Part shown: piece by piece, positions 9,625 through 19,820 of the stretch
Layout of the letters: each line of letters begins with the position of its first letter
Numbering within the stretch: position 1 is the first letter of the stretch
From: Aquimarina rhabdastrellae
GTDB taxonomy: Bacteria; Bacteroidota; Bacteroidia; Flavobacteriales; Flavobacteriaceae
Assembly (NCBI GenBank): GCA_947387485.1
Contig: CANDNT010000006.1
Span: forward strand, 162,985 to 226,984
Direction: 5' to 3'
DNA length: 64,000 nt
The notes under the pieces: model-generated
Told to the model about the DNA's origin: nothing
Database searches by the model: none
Seen by the model: the letters and a program-made list of their open reading frames with translations, nothing else
Program-made: the position numbers and the translations under genes

Positions 9625-11886
9625 ATGGAACAAATTTACATTATTATGCTAGTGGCATTGTTTGCCTTAGCTATTACAGATTTGGTAGTTGGGGTTAGTA
9701 ATGATGCCGTGAATTTCTTAAATTCAGCTATTGGATCTAAAGCAATTTCTATGCGCACAATTATGATTGTTGCTAGTGTAGGTATTGCTATGGGAGCTAT
9801 CTTTTCAAGTGGACTTATGGAAGTTGCTAGAAAAGGGATTTTTCTACCTGATCAATACAGTTATGATGAGATTATGACCATTTTTATGGCCGTCATGATA
9901 ACCGATGTACTACTGCTGGATTTCTTTAATTCAATAGGGTTACCTACTTCGACGACGGTGTCTATTGTATTTGAATTATTAGGAGCAGCAGTGAGTGTTG
10001 CCATAATTAAACTGTATAATACAACAGGAAATTACGCAGAATTAGCAACTTATATAAATGGAGATAAAGCAACAGAAATTATTATAGGGATACTGCTCTC
10101 GGTCGTTATCGCTTTTAGTATAGGAGCTATAGTACAATATATCTCCAGGTTGGTATTTTCTTTTCAGTTTGAAAAGAGAATTAAATATGCAGGAGCAATT
10201 TTTGGAGGGTTAGCAATTGCAGCTATTACATATTTTATATTGATAAAAGGATTAAAAAGTATTTCTTTTATTGACGGTGATGCTAAGACTTACATAAAAG
10301 AAAATACATTTATTATCATATTTGGGAGTTTTATATTCTGGACGATAGTATCTCAACTTATCATGTCTGTATTTAAAGCAAACATTCTTAAGTTGATTAT
10401 TGTAATAGGTACTTTTGCATTAGCATTGGCATTCTCAGGTAATGATTTAGTAAACTTTATTGGGGTTCCTATAGCAGCATTACAATCTTATGGATTATGG
10501 TTTGATGCAAATCAAGCTACAGGAGTGTTACCATCTGAGTTTATGATGTCTGGATTATCTGGTAAAGTTGAGACACCAGAATTCTTATTAATCATTGCAG
10601 GAATCATTATGGTAGTAACCTTGTGGTTCTCTAGTAAAGCACGATCTGTTGTAGAAACAGGAGTTAACTTATCTAGACAAGGAGATGGAGATGAAAAATT
10701 TCAGCCAAACTTCTTATCAAGAACAATAGTTCGTTATTCTGTATCGATTAGTAATGCAATTAGTTTTATCATTCCTAAAGAAGTACAAAAGAAAATAGAT
10801 GCACAGTTTCAAAAGCCAGATGAAGCAACAACTAAACGTATAGACGCTCCTGCCTTTGATATGGTTAGAGCTTCTGTAAACTTAATGGTAGCAAGTATTT
10901 TAATTAGTATAGGTACGAATCTTAAATTACCATTATCAACGACATATGTAACGTTTATGGTTGCAATGGGATCATCTTTGGCAGATAGAGCTTGGGATAG
11001 AGAAAGTGCTGTGTATCGTGTAGCAGGAGTAGTGAATGTTGTAGGAGGATGGTTTGTAACTGCACTGGTAGCATTTACTGCAGCAGCAATATTTGCAGCA
11101 ATTATTTCTTTTGGAGGAATCATTGCTATTGCCATCTTATTCTTGACAGCAACGGTATTAATTATACGTAGTGCTATTATACATTCTAGAAAACTTAAAG
11201 AAGAAAAAAGCAATAAGAAGTATAATAGAAATGATATTATTACTATTCATGAGATTACTAGTGAAAGTTCAGAGAATATTTCTAGAGTAATAGGTGGAGT
11301 AAATAAAATATTTACCAATACAGTAGATAATCTAGGGTTACAAGATTTAAGTAAGCTTAAAAAGAATAAGAAGAACTTAAAGAAATTAGAGTCAGAGATC
11401 GATGAATTAAAAAGTAATATTTATTACTTCATTAAATCATTAGATGAAGATTCGGTTGAAGCAAGTAACTTCTATATTCTTACGCTGGATCATTTACAAG
11501 ATATGGTTCAGTCGATAGGATTCATTGCTAGAAATAGTTATGAGCACGTAAACAATAATCATAAAAACCTTAAATTTAATCAGATTAGAGATTTAAAAGG
11601 TGTAGATCAATTGATACAACAAATCTTTGATCAAATGAAAGAAACTTTTGATAATTATTCTTTTGAGACTATTGATAGTTTAATAGCAGATAATAGAGAA
11701 TTATTAGATAAAGTATCTGGATTGATTCAAAAGCAAATCACTAGAATCAGAACTTCTGAAACGAGTCCGAAAAACACAAAACTATATTTTGGGTTATTGT
11801 TAGAAACAAAAGATTTAGTGACTTCTGTAATGAGTCTATTAGAATTATTCCAGAATTATCATAAAGAAGCAAAGAGAGAGTTCTAA
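9625..11886 (+). CDS. Inorganic phosphate transporter, PiT family, with PhoU-like tail
   Basis: A 753-aa membrane protein. Both PiT signature repeats are visible: NDAVNFLNSAIGSKA near residue 27 and SGNDLVNFIGVPIAAL about 270. About 10-12 helices span residues 1-520. The C-terminal 200 residues are soluble and helical and resemble PhoU/DUF47-type regulators that gate or sense phosphate uptake. PiT proteins carry metal-phosphate by proton or sodium symport. The fused tail makes it longer than the usual PiT of about 400-500 aa; such fusions occur in Bacteroidota. A hairpin terminator follows 18 bp after the stop. Confidence 0.9.
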   Translation: MEQIYIIMLVALFALAITDLVVGVSNDAVNFLNSAIGSKAISMRTIMIVASVGIAMGAIFSSGLMEVARKGIFLPDQYSYDEIMTIFMAVMITDVLLLDFFNSIGLPTSTTVSIVFELLGAAVSVAIIKLYNTTGNYAELATYINGDKATEIIIGILLSVVIAFSIGAIVQYISRLVFSFQFEKRIKYAGAIFGGLAIAAITYFILIKGLKSISFIDGDAKTYIKENTFIIIFGSFIFWTIVSQLIMSVFKANILKLIIVIGTFALALAFSGNDLVNFIGVPIAALQSYGLWFDANQATGVLPSEFMMSGLSGKVETPEFLLIIAGIIMVVTLWFSSKARSVVETGVNLSRQGDGDEKFQPNFLSRTIVRYSVSISNAISFIIPKEVQKKIDAQFQKPDEATTKRIDAPAFDMVRASVNLMVASILISIGTNLKLPLSTTYVTFMVAMGSSLADRAWDRESAVYRVAGVVNVVGGWFVTALVAFTAAAIFAAIISFGGIIAIAILFLTATVLIIRSAIIHSRKLKEEKSNKKYNRNDIITIHEITSESSENISRVIGGVNKIFTNTVDNLGLQDLSKLKKNKKNLKKLESEIDELKSNIYYFIKSLDEDSVEASNFYILTLDHLQDMVQSIGFIARNSYEHVNNNHKNLKFNQIRDLKGVDQLIQQIFDQMKETFDNYSFETIDSLIADNRELLDKVSGLIQKQITRIRTSETSPKNTKLYFGLLLETKDLVTSVMSLLELFQNYHKEAKREF

Positions 11887-11903
11887 AAGAGCTTATAAAC
11901 TAT

Positions 11904-11941
11904 AAAAAAAGCCTCGGTTGAATTACAACCGAGGCTTTTTT
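11904..11941. terminator. Rho-independent terminator, bidirectional
   Basis: A perfect 10-bp stem (11911-11920 with 11926-11935, loop AATTA) is flanked by an A-run and a T-run. It sits between two convergent genes (PiT transporter and nifU-like) and can serve both. Confidence 0.92.
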
Positions 11942-11960
11942 ATGAAATTGAAGAAATGTT

Positions 11961-12863
11961 TTAGCCGTTAATAGCTTCAACAGTTGAAACCTGACCTTTA
12001 AGCATTTCTTTAAGCATATTTTCAATACCATTCTTTAATGTAAATGTTGATGATGGACATCCACTACAAGCACCTTGTAAAATTACTTTTACAACTTTAC
12101 TTTGTGGATCATAAGAGTCAAACATAATATTACCACCATCGCTAGCTACAGCAGGTTTGATATATTCTTCTATAATGTTTACGATTTCTTTAGAAGTATT
12201 ATCTAATTGTTCAAATTGTTGTTCTGCTTCTTGCTGGATTTGCTGCTTATCCAAATTAATATTAGGAGAAAGAATTTCTTTACCAGAAGCAATATAAGTT
12301 CTTAATAACTCACGAACCTCCATAGTAATATCATTCCAGTCTGCTACATCAAACTTGGTAATAGAGATATAATTCTCATCGATATAAACTTCTTTAACAA
12401 AAGGGAAATGAAATAACTGTTGGATTAGTGGAGCATCCTTAGTCTCATCGATGTTTTTAAATTCATAACCTTTAAGTACTAATTTTTTATTAGCTACAAA
12501 TTTAAGAACAGATGGATTAGGAGTACTTTCTGCATAGATAGTTACAGGAACTTGCTTTGCTGTTGTAGTTGGGGTGATAACAGGTTTTCCTTCGTTAAGG
12601 TAAGCTTGTATTTGAGTAGCCACTTCTTCTTGTACATCTTCCCATTCAACAATATTGTATTTTTCAATAGCAACAAAGTTTTGTGAGATATAAACTTTTT
12701 TTACAAAAGGAAGGTAGAATAATTGTTGTGCAAGAGGAGATTCTTTTGCATGATCAATATTTTCAAACTCGTAACTCGTATGTTGAGTTAAGAATTCATT
12801 GGCTTCAAACTTAACAATGTTTTTGTTTGAAGTTGTTTCTATTTTAATTGTGAATTTTTCCAT
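11961..12863 (-). CDS. Nfu/NifU-type iron-sulfur scaffold protein with two N domains
   Basis: A 300-aa protein. Two tandem Nfu N-terminal domains (about 3-92 and 107-192) each carry the phrase APLIQQLF or SPLAQQLF plus FPFVK or LPFVK. The C-terminal NifU domain (about 222-298) has the Fe-S ligand motif GACSGCPS with Cys266 and Cys269. Such proteins carry [4Fe-4S] clusters to apo-targets in the cytoplasm. Duplication of the N domain is the notable point compared with the usual single-N Nfu; it is common in flavobacteria as far as I recall. Confidence 0.92.
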   Translation of the reverse strand: MEKFTIKIETTSNKNIVKFEANEFLTQHTSYEFENIDHAKESPLAQQLFYLPFVKKVYISQNFVAIEKYNIVEWEDVQEEVATQIQAYLNEGKPVITPTTTAKQVPVTIYAESTPNPSVLKFVANKKLVLKGYEFKNIDETKDAPLIQQLFHFPFVKEVYIDENYISITKFDVADWNDITMEVRELLRTYIASGKEILSPNINLDKQQIQQEAEQQFEQLDNTSKEIVNIIEEYIKPAVASDGGNIMFDSYDPQSKVVKVILQGACSGCPSSTFTLKNGIENMLKEMLKGQVSTVEAING

Positions 12864-12945
12864 AAGGCATAGTGTATTCCAACACTTTATTAATAATTAA
12901 TAACTTAAAAAAGCTATTTATAACATAGCGAATTTTTAATTGGTG

Positions 12946-12973
12946 CAAATTTACTAAAAATTGAGAGTTCAAA
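12946..12973 (-). promoter_or_regulatory. Putative promoter of the nifU-like gene
   Basis: On the minus strand, TTTG (12973-12970) precedes TAAATTTG (12953-12946) by 16 bp. The -7 box is a perfect TAnnTTTG match, but the spacing is slightly short. It lies about 85 bp upstream of the start codon. Confidence 0.5.
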
Positions 12974-13542
12974 TAAAATGTAATTGATGTTTTGTAGATA
13001 GTGAGCTTATCATTTTATATACATTTTAGTAAGCTGAATAATAGAAAACTAGCAAAGATTTGATATAATAAGATAAAAATCATATCGATAGATTTTAGAT
13101 TCACATTAAAACCCAACTTTAATTCAAAGAATGATGTAATAAATTATGATGAAATATTATTCTATTTTGATACATAATTAACTATTGTATAGTCTTTTTT
13201 TGATATTTATAAGGTTGTTAATTAATAATATGTAAAAAAAGTAATAGTATTTTTATGTGATTAAAAACCATAATGTTAATAAGGGAAAATAAAATGAAAT
13301 ACCTTGATTTTACTGAGGTTTAAAGGTTTTTTTTAGATGAATCTAAAAGAATATCGATTAACATTTGATAGCGATGGTGGGCATTCTTTAAATAAAATGC
13401 AGCTTAAAAGTTATATATTTAACTAGAATCTAAACACGTATAAGGCTTATAATACCTAAGTTAGGAATAAAATAAGTTGAAAAAATTACTGTTTATTTAA
13501 TTACACAATGACTCAATTATTTCTGTAAAGAACTAAACTAAC
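12974..13542. other. Long AT-rich intergenic region without a visible gene
   Basis: About 570 bp between the divergent nifU-like and PorP/SprF genes. I see no ORF with coding character, no tRNA and no hairpin followed by a T-run. It presumably holds the promoter of the PorP/SprF gene, but I cannot fix a convincing -33/-7 pair. Confidence 0.5.
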
Positions 13543-14562
13543 ATGACCGTAAAAAACTACTTATGGGGGGTAATCACTTTGGTGATGATCACTTTTTCTA
13601 ATGCTCAAGAAGGAGTTCCTATTTATACAGATTATTTATCGGATAATTTATATTTAATTCATCCGTCAATGGCTGGAGCAGCAAATGCTAATAAATTGAG
13701 ATTAACAGCTCGACAACAATGGTTTGATGTTGATGATGCGCCTAATTTACAAACTTTAAATCTTAGTTCTAGAATAGGAGATAAAGTAGGGATAGGAGGA
13801 ATAATATATAATGATGAAAATGCAAATTTTGTTCAGACAGGAGCATATTTGACATTTGCGTATCATTTATTGTTTTCTAGAGATAAAACAGATTTAAATC
13901 AATTATCTTTTGGTTTAAGTACAGCATTCATTCAGGCTAAATTAGACGAAACTAATTTAGATCCTATTAATAATCCGGATCCTGTAGTAGCAGGAATAGT
14001 ACAAAAAGATTCATACTTTAATGTAGATGTGGGGATTTCATATAATTTTCTTGAGTTCTATTCACATTTTACAATTAAAAACATATTACCCACGACAAGA
14101 GATATCTTTGACAATGGCACACCTATACGAGAATCTAATAATCAGAGACGTTATATTGCTTCTTTAGGGTATGTATATGCTTTAGGAGATGATACATGGA
14201 GCATCGAACCTTCTGTATTATTTCAGGCTACAGATCAGACCAAAGAAAGTACTATAGATGTTAATGCAAAAGTGTATAAAGAGCTTGACTTTGGTAAATT
14301 TTGGGGAGGGATATCTTATAGAAGAAGTCTTGATGGTGCCGAGTTCACTTCTGATGGATCTTCTATAGAAAGTCAAAACCTACAATATATAACACCGTTT
14401 TTGGGAGTTAACTATAAGAACTTTGTATTTGGGTATACCTACAGTTATCAATCAAATTCTGTAGTATTAAGTGATGGAGGTTTTCATCAATTAACAATAG
14501 GATATGATTTTGGTAAGCGTAAAGAACATTATTCATGTAAATGCCCTGCCGTAAATTATTAA
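13543..14562 (+). CDS. PorP/SprF family type IX secretion membrane protein
   Basis: A 339-aa outer-membrane beta-barrel protein with a signal peptide ending SNAQ (about residue 21). The mature start (EGVPIYTDYLSDNLYLIHPS, then MAGAANANKLRLTARQQW) is characteristic of the PorP/SprF family. SprF of Flavobacterium johnsoniae is needed for secretion of the adhesin SprB by the type IX system, and paralogues usually sit next to their cargo. Here no large adhesin gene is adjacent, so its client is unknown. A terminator follows directly. Confidence 0.88.
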   Translation: MTVKNYLWGVITLVMITFSNAQEGVPIYTDYLSDNLYLIHPSMAGAANANKLRLTARQQWFDVDDAPNLQTLNLSSRIGDKVGIGGIIYNDENANFVQTGAYLTFAYHLLFSRDKTDLNQLSFGLSTAFIQAKLDETNLDPINNPDPVVAGIVQKDSYFNVDVGISYNFLEFYSHFTIKNILPTTRDIFDNGTPIRESNNQRRYIASLGYVYALGDDTWSIEPSVLFQATDQTKESTIDVNAKVYKELDFGKFWGGISYRRSLDGAEFTSDGSSIESQNLQYITPFLGVNYKNFVFGYTYSYQSNSVVLSDGGFHQLTIGYDFGKRKEHYSCKCPAVNY

Positions 14563-14568
14563 TTGATA

Positions 14569-14608
14569 AAAAAAGAGGATTCAAAATCAATTTGAATCCT
14601 CTTTTTTT
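14569..14608. terminator. Rho-independent terminator, bidirectional
   Basis: A perfect 12-bp stem (14574-14585 with 14591-14602, loop ATCAA) with A-run before and T-run after. It separates the convergent PorP/SprF and vWA genes. Confidence 0.92.
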
Positions 14609-14613
14609 ATATA

Positions 14614-15774
14614 CTATTTCCAAGTAAATGATTTAGCTTTTCCTTGTTTTTTAATAGCGTTTATCAAAGCATCTTCTAAATTGTTTTTATCAGTTTTTTT
14701 TTGATTTTTGATATAGTCTTTTCTTTTTGTGTTTAACAATTGAATTTGCTGTTGAATGTCTTTTCTTTCAGCACTTTTTTCAAGAATATATTGCTTGATT
14801 TCTTTTTGAGATTTGCCTTTTAATGAAGTTGGCAAAGCATTCTTTTTAATAGTTGTAATGACTTCTTTGTTTGTGGTGTAAGCATCTACTAAGTCCCAAG
14901 AGCTATTAGTATAAAACTTAGAACTCTTACTTACAGCTCTACTTACACCATTAGCAGGACTATAAGCTTTGGCATTGTCATCTTGTATCTCTTGAAGTTC
15001 TAATTTTTCTTCGCCTTCTTGACCATAATGAACATAAGTATTATTAAGTCTATGATTTAAATCCATGATTTCGGTATCATATGGAGTGGCAACATAAACA
15101 GTTTTTTGGTTATGATCTATAGCAGTGTATTCGCCATCGGTTAATAAAGCTCCATCTTTCCATTTAGACTGAATACCTTGCGCATAATTACCACAAAATA
15201 TAGTATTAATAGTGATGTCTTTTTCATTTGCATCAAGAGCTGCATCTTTATAAAATATAGGACCTTGAGTAAAAGGTTCATTACCCGCAATGAAAACTAG
15301 TTTTAGATGCTCATTGCTCTTTTTCCAGTCTAATGTGGTAATAGCATTAGAGATAGCTTGACCACAATATTCACTTCCTCCATTTGTAGTTAAAGCGAAA
15401 AGTTCTTTTGATATAAGATCTAAATCTTCAGAAAAACTAAGAACTTGCCTTATATAGCCATCATTTTTCTCAAGATCATCATTACCATATTCATATAATG
15501 CAATCTGTAATTTTATACTGTGATCACCACATTCTGCATAGGATAACTCATTAATAATATCCCATAATTGAGCTTTGGCTTGATCAATAAGACCATCCAT
15601 ACTATTGCTTGTATCTAGTAGTAAGGCTACTTGAATGTTTCGTAGATCAGGATCAACCTTTGTGGTAAGTAAAGTGCGATAAGTATCATCTACAGTTGGA
15701 TACGTTGCGTTACCTCTACAAGACATATGTATACCACATATCAGTAGTAAGTTTATAAAAAGAATTCTTCCCAT
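14614..15774 (-). CDS. vWA-domain lipoprotein
   Basis: About 386 aa from the ATG at 15774, chosen because it gives a lipoprotein signal (LICGIHMSC, Cys19); the longer ORF to 15939 only adds a meaningless hydrophobic extension. The vWA domain begins about residue 45 with the metal-binding MIDAS motif DTSNS in VALLLDTSNSMDGL. A Lys-rich helical C-terminus follows (about 310-386). vWA lipoproteins bind partners through a divalent metal; the partner is unknown. Predicted to be anchored in the envelope. Confidence 0.82.
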   Translation of the reverse strand: MGRILFINLLLICGIHMSCRGNATYPTVDDTYRTLLTTKVDPDLRNIQVALLLDTSNSMDGLIDQAKAQLWDIINELSYAECGDHSIKLQIALYEYGNDDLEKNDGYIRQVLSFSEDLDLISKELFALTTNGGSEYCGQAISNAITTLDWKKSNEHLKLVFIAGNEPFTQGPIFYKDAALDANEKDITINTIFCGNYAQGIQSKWKDGALLTDGEYTAIDHNQKTVYVATPYDTEIMDLNHRLNNTYVHYGQEGEEKLELQEIQDDNAKAYSPANGVSRAVSKSSKFYTNSSWDLVDAYTTNKEVITTIKKNALPTSLKGKSQKEIKQYILEKSAERKDIQQQIQLLNTKRKDYIKNQKKTDKNNLEDALINAIKKQGKAKSFTWK

Positions 15775-16011
15775 TTTGATAAATTTTAAACTGTTGATTT
15801 TTTGTTTACATAAAGATAAGAGCAACAAAAATGCCAAAATATTCAAAATGAGTATAGTGTTATGTTCAATGAGTAAAAGTAGAGTTTTAACGAGGTAAGT
15901 TAGACAATGTAATTGCAAAAAGTGTTGAAAACACTGCAAAACATCGGATACGAATTTTATTATCCCAAAGAAAACATCTAAGTTTAAGGTTTAGAAATTG
16001 GGTTTTGATTA

Positions 16012-18201
16012 ATGAAATATAGAGAAAGAATTATTTTTTTGGTGTTATTAATGGTTTCGTTTATAGGGTGGAATCAATCCAATGAATATATCACAGTAAA
16101 AGGACTTGTAAAAGAAAAAAGATCGCATAGACCTCTAGCTGGAGTGCATATAGAAGTTGTAGGAGATGCTTTTACAATTACAAATCAATTGGGAGAATTT
16201 AGTATAAAAGCAAAAATAGGAGATAAGCTAATTATAAGAGATGATAAATTTGAAACAGTAAGATATACTGTAATAGATGATCAACCTCTAGAAATATTAG
16301 TAAAGGAGCATCCTAGAGAAGTAGAAGCTCAAATGCGAGATGACATTTTCCATAAAGAAAAAGTTAGACTAGCAAAAGTAACACTGAAAAATGATGCTGT
16401 AATAAGTATAGAACATGTTGCAGAAGCATTAGAAGTTATAAAAGAAGATGACCCTAAACATTTAGAGAAAAGAGCTGAGTTATTTGAGCTATTGGGAGAT
16501 ATTAATATGCATTGGAAACAACCTGATCTTGCTGAAAGTAACTACAGAAAAAGTCTAGAAAACGTAAATGCCATAAAGGTCAAAATTAAATTGGGAAAAG
16601 CATTAAATGATGAAGGAAAATATGATGGAGGAATTGAATTACTAGATGAGATGCTTCAAATGAAGCGAAAAATTAGCCCAATAGAACGTATAATAGATAT
16701 TAATGAAACAATTGGTGATGGATATGCAGGAAAAGATGATCATAAAACTGCAATCATATATTATAAAGAAGCACTTACATTAAGTGAAAGACAAAAACTA
16801 AATAGTAGAATAATAGGGTTAAATGCAAAACTAGCAGAGTGTTTTCAGAAACAAGGTTTGTTAAATAATGCAATAGGATATTATGATAATTCTATTAGAC
16901 TAGCCAATAAAGTAGGGAGAAAAAGTTCGTTAAGACAAAAAATAAAAGCTGCAGATTTCTATAATAGAAATAGTTTTTATGATAAAGAAATCGAATTAAG
17001 AAAAGAGATTCTTGATGATGTCGAAGAGATTACTACAGCAAAAGATTCTATAGGTATTTTGATGGATGGACAGATTACTGCTGGAGTTCAGAACTATAAA
17101 ATAGCATCGGCACATGTCGCAAAAGATGAAGACGAAGAGGCTATTCCATACCTAAAAGAAAGTATTAAAGAAGCCGAGTCCAAAAATGATTTAGTTGTAC
17201 AGAAAGACGCTACGCGTAAATTGGGAGAACTATATAGAGAACGAGGAGAATTAAGTAAAGCTTCAGATGCATTTGAAGAATATGAGGTACTTGTTGATAA
17301 ACTATATATTCAAAAAGAACAAGAAATATCTCAAGCGGCTCGTTTTTCTAGAGAATTAAATGCAAAGCAAAATAGAATAGCTACACTTGAAAAAGATAGA
17401 GAATTAAACGAAAATAAATACAAACTAGCATTTACTTCTCGCGAATTATCAGAACAACGTACTTCTAGGCAATTAGTGATTATTTATGCTTTGATAGGGG
17501 TAACTACATTATTATTATTAGTAGCATATTTAATGTCTAGAAATATCAAGCAACAACGCTATGCAAATAATTTATTAGCATTAAAATCCTTGCGATCACA
17601 AATGAATCCGCATTTTATTTTTAATGCATTAAACTCTGTTAATACATTTATTGCTATTAGTGATGAATTAACAGCAAATAGATATTTGACAGATTTCTCT
17701 TTATTGATGCGAGCAGTATTGGAGAATAGTGAAGAGGATTTTATCCCGTTATCTAAAGAAATTGAATTACTTTCTTTATACGTAAAATTAGAACATTTTA
17801 GATTTCAGGATAAATTTGAATATACAATTGATATAGACCCTACTCTGGACGTTAAACAATATCAAATTCCACCGATGTTGCTACAACCTTATGTAGAAAA
17901 TGCTGTTTGGCATGGGTTGCGTTATAAAGAAGAAAAAGGGAAATTAACCATTAGTTTTAGAGAAACCTCAAAAAACGCTTTAGAAATTTTAGTTGTTGAT
18001 GATGGTATAGGTAGAGAGAAATCAAAAGTTTTGAAAACTACACATCAAAAGAAACAACGTTCAAAAGGTATGGATAATATCAAGAAAAGAATACAAATAT
18101 TAAATACAATGTACAGTGATAAAGTAAATGTTTATATCACTGACTTATTCGATAATCAAGAAGGAACAAAAGTGAAACTAACGCTAAAAAAAGATATATG
18201 A
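16012..18201 (+). CDS. Sensor histidine kinase, LytS type, with CarboxypepD-like and TPR domains
   Basis: A 729-aa sensor. It has a signal peptide (1 to about 22), a carboxypeptidase regulatory-like beta-sandwich (about 26-95), TPR repeats (about 140-430), a coiled coil, and a transmembrane helix (about 487-508). The cytoplasmic His_kinase domain follows, with the phospho-acceptor His534 in QMNPHFIFNALNSVN. The ATPase N-box reads QPYVENAVWHG and the G-box DDGIGR. This is the LytS/YehU-type kinase class. It overlaps the response regulator gene by 4 bp, so the pair is translationally coupled. The stimulus is unknown; the periplasmic TPR region is the likely sensing part. Confidence 0.9.
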   Translation: MKYRERIIFLVLLMVSFIGWNQSNEYITVKGLVKEKRSHRPLAGVHIEVVGDAFTITNQLGEFSIKAKIGDKLIIRDDKFETVRYTVIDDQPLEILVKEHPREVEAQMRDDIFHKEKVRLAKVTLKNDAVISIEHVAEALEVIKEDDPKHLEKRAELFELLGDINMHWKQPDLAESNYRKSLENVNAIKVKIKLGKALNDEGKYDGGIELLDEMLQMKRKISPIERIIDINETIGDGYAGKDDHKTAIIYYKEALTLSERQKLNSRIIGLNAKLAECFQKQGLLNNAIGYYDNSIRLANKVGRKSSLRQKIKAADFYNRNSFYDKEIELRKEILDDVEEITTAKDSIGILMDGQITAGVQNYKIASAHVAKDEDEEAIPYLKESIKEAESKNDLVVQKDATRKLGELYRERGELSKASDAFEEYEVLVDKLYIQKEQEISQAARFSRELNAKQNRIATLEKDRELNENKYKLAFTSRELSEQRTSRQLVIIYALIGVTTLLLLVAYLMSRNIKQQRYANNLLALKSLRSQMNPHFIFNALNSVNTFIAISDELTANRYLTDFSLLMRAVLENSEEDFIPLSKEIELLSLYVKLEHFRFQDKFEYTIDIDPTLDVKQYQIPPMLLQPYVENAVWHGLRYKEEKGKLTISFRETSKNALEILVVDDGIGREKSKVLKTTHQKKQRSKGMDNIKKRIQILNTMYSDKVNVYITDLFDNQEGTKVKLTLKKDI

Positions 18202-18929
18202 AGTTAACTGCAATCATAGTAGATGATGAGGCTAATAGCCGAATGATAATAAGAAATTATATTACAAAATACTGTCCAGACGTAGTGATTATAGGAGAAG
18301 CATCTGGAATTGATGAAACTATGAGCTTATTGCAAAAGCAAGAACCAGATATTTTATTCCTGGATGTAGAAATGCCTTATGGAAATGCTTTTGACTTATT
18401 AGAAAAAGTCCCAGAGAGAACCTTTGAAACTATTTTTGTTACAGCATATGATCATTATGCGATTGATGCGCTAAATGCTCAAGCTACATATTATTTATTA
18501 AAGCCAATAGCTATTGATGATTTGATCAAAGCAGTAAATCATATAGTAGATATTAAAAATAGAGAAGAGGAATTACACAATGCCATTTTAGTACCCAAAA
18601 GAAATGGTATTACAGGCAAAATAACGATTCCGCTACAAGATGGGTTTGAAGTATTAGTGATCGCGGATATTTTATATTGTCAAGCCGATGATAATTATAC
18701 CAAGATATATTTAAATGATGGAAATAAATTGGTAAGTAAAACCCTTAAGTATTTTGAAGAACTACTATTAGATCATGATTTTGTACGTATACACAAAAGC
18801 TATTTAGTAAATATTAATGCCATTACACGATACAAAAAAGGTAGAGGAGGGAGTATTACACTTATTAATGAAAAAGAACTTATGGTATCGGCATCTAGAA
18901 AAGGAGAGCTGTTAGCGTATTTCAAATAG
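18198..18929 (+). CDS. LytTR-family response regulator
   Basis: A 243-aa two-domain regulator. The receiver domain (1 to about 120) has the phospho-acceptor Asp56 in DILFLDVEMP, the acidic pair near residue 9 and Lys of LLKPI. The LytTR DNA-binding domain (about 138-243) contains YCQADDNYTKIYL and FVRIHKSYLVN. It is encoded ATGA-overlapped with the sensor kinase and forms its cognate partner. The 3' end lies one base from the convergent murI stop. Confidence 0.93.
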   Translation: MKLTAIIVDDEANSRMIIRNYITKYCPDVVIIGEASGIDETMSLLQKQEPDILFLDVEMPYGNAFDLLEKVPERTFETIFVTAYDHYAIDALNAQATYYLLKPIAIDDLIKAVNHIVDIKNREEELHNAILVPKRNGITGKITIPLQDGFEVLVIADILYCQADDNYTKIYLNDGNKLVSKTLKYFEELLLDHDFVRIHKSYLVNINAITRYKKGRGGSITLINEKELMVSASRKGELLAYFK

Positions 18930-18930
18930 C

Positions 18931-19725
18931 TTAAAAATCAAGAAAAGAAACTTGATAAGGAATATTTGTAGCACTATCTTTTAAAATAGTATCAAGTATA
19001 ACAGGATCGTGATTAGAATATAATAAATGCGTGCCAGTTAAAGTAGTTGTTTGACTCAATTGATGAGATTCGAGAACGTGTTGGGTTTGTTTCGCAACAG
19101 CCAATCCAGAATCTATAATGTAGATTTGAGGTGGTAAAATCTGCTTTAAAATAGATGTTAAGTAAGGATAGTGTGTACATCCTAATACGAGATAATCAAT
19201 ACCTTTATCAATTAATGGTTGAATATAGGATGATAACAAAGAGTACATTTCTTTGCTATCAATCTTATTCGCTTCAATTAAGTCAACGAGACCACTACCA
19301 ATAACTTCTAATATTTCGATATCATTAGTATATAAATCAGATGTTTTTGCAAATAGCTCACTACTAAGAGTTCCTTTTGTAGCAAGTACTCCTATTCTTT
19401 TTGTTTGAGAGTATAAAGCAGCAGGTTTTATGGCAGGTTCAATACCTATAAACGGAATATCAAAAGTAGTTCTTAGAATTTTTATCGCATTAGTAGTGGC
19501 AGTATTACAAGCGACAACTATAATTTTGCAATCATAAGCTAAAAGACGCTCGACATTTTTTATACTCAGTTTAACAATATCATCTTTATTTTTTGTACCG
19601 TATGGAGCATTTTTATTATCAGCAAGATAAATAGTATTCTCATAAGGAAGAAGAGTAGCAATCTCTTTCCATATAGAAGTTCCTCCAATTCCAGAATCAA
19701 AAATACCTATGGGTTGTGATGACAT
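18931..19725 (-). CDS. murI: Glutamate racemase
   Basis: 264 aa. It interconverts L- and D-glutamate for peptidoglycan synthesis in the cytoplasm. Start-proximal GIFDSGIGGTSI and both catalytic cysteine motifs, VVACNTATTNA and LVLGCTHYPYL, are present. The ATG at 19725 (MSSQPIG) is chosen because the longer ORF start at 19776 lies inside the terminator hairpin of the upstream ompH gene. Confidence 0.94.
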   Translation of the reverse strand: MSSQPIGIFDSGIGGTSIWKEIATLLPYENTIYLADNKNAPYGTKNKDDIVKLSIKNVERLLAYDCKIIVVACNTATTNAIKILRTTFDIPFIGIEPAIKPAALYSQTKRIGVLATKGTLSSELFAKTSDLYTNDIEILEVIGSGLVDLIEANKIDSKEMYSLLSSYIQPLIDKGIDYLVLGCTHYPYLTSILKQILPPQIYIIDSGLAVAKQTQHVLESHQLSQTTTLTGTHLLYSNHDPVILDTILKDSATNIPYQVSFLDF

Positions 19726-19761
19726 TATCGTGTGAATGTGTTTTATGATGGGCGTAAAAAT

Positions 19762-19793
19762 AAAAAAAAGCAACAAAAAACTTTGTTGCTTTT
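19762..19793 (-). terminator. Terminator of the bamA-ompH run
   Basis: A 12-bp stem (19766-19777 with 19782-19793, loop AAAC) with a U-tract on the minus-strand transcript (complement of 19762-19769). It ends transcription after the skp-like gene and before murI. Confidence 0.85.
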
Positions 19794-19820
19794 ATATCTG
19801 TTTTGAAAAGATAAGTTTTC

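Noticed and set aside
15775..15939. N-terminal extension of the vWA lipoprotein
   Set aside because: The extra 55 residues have no conserved sense and would bury the lipoprotein signal that begins at the ATG at 15774.
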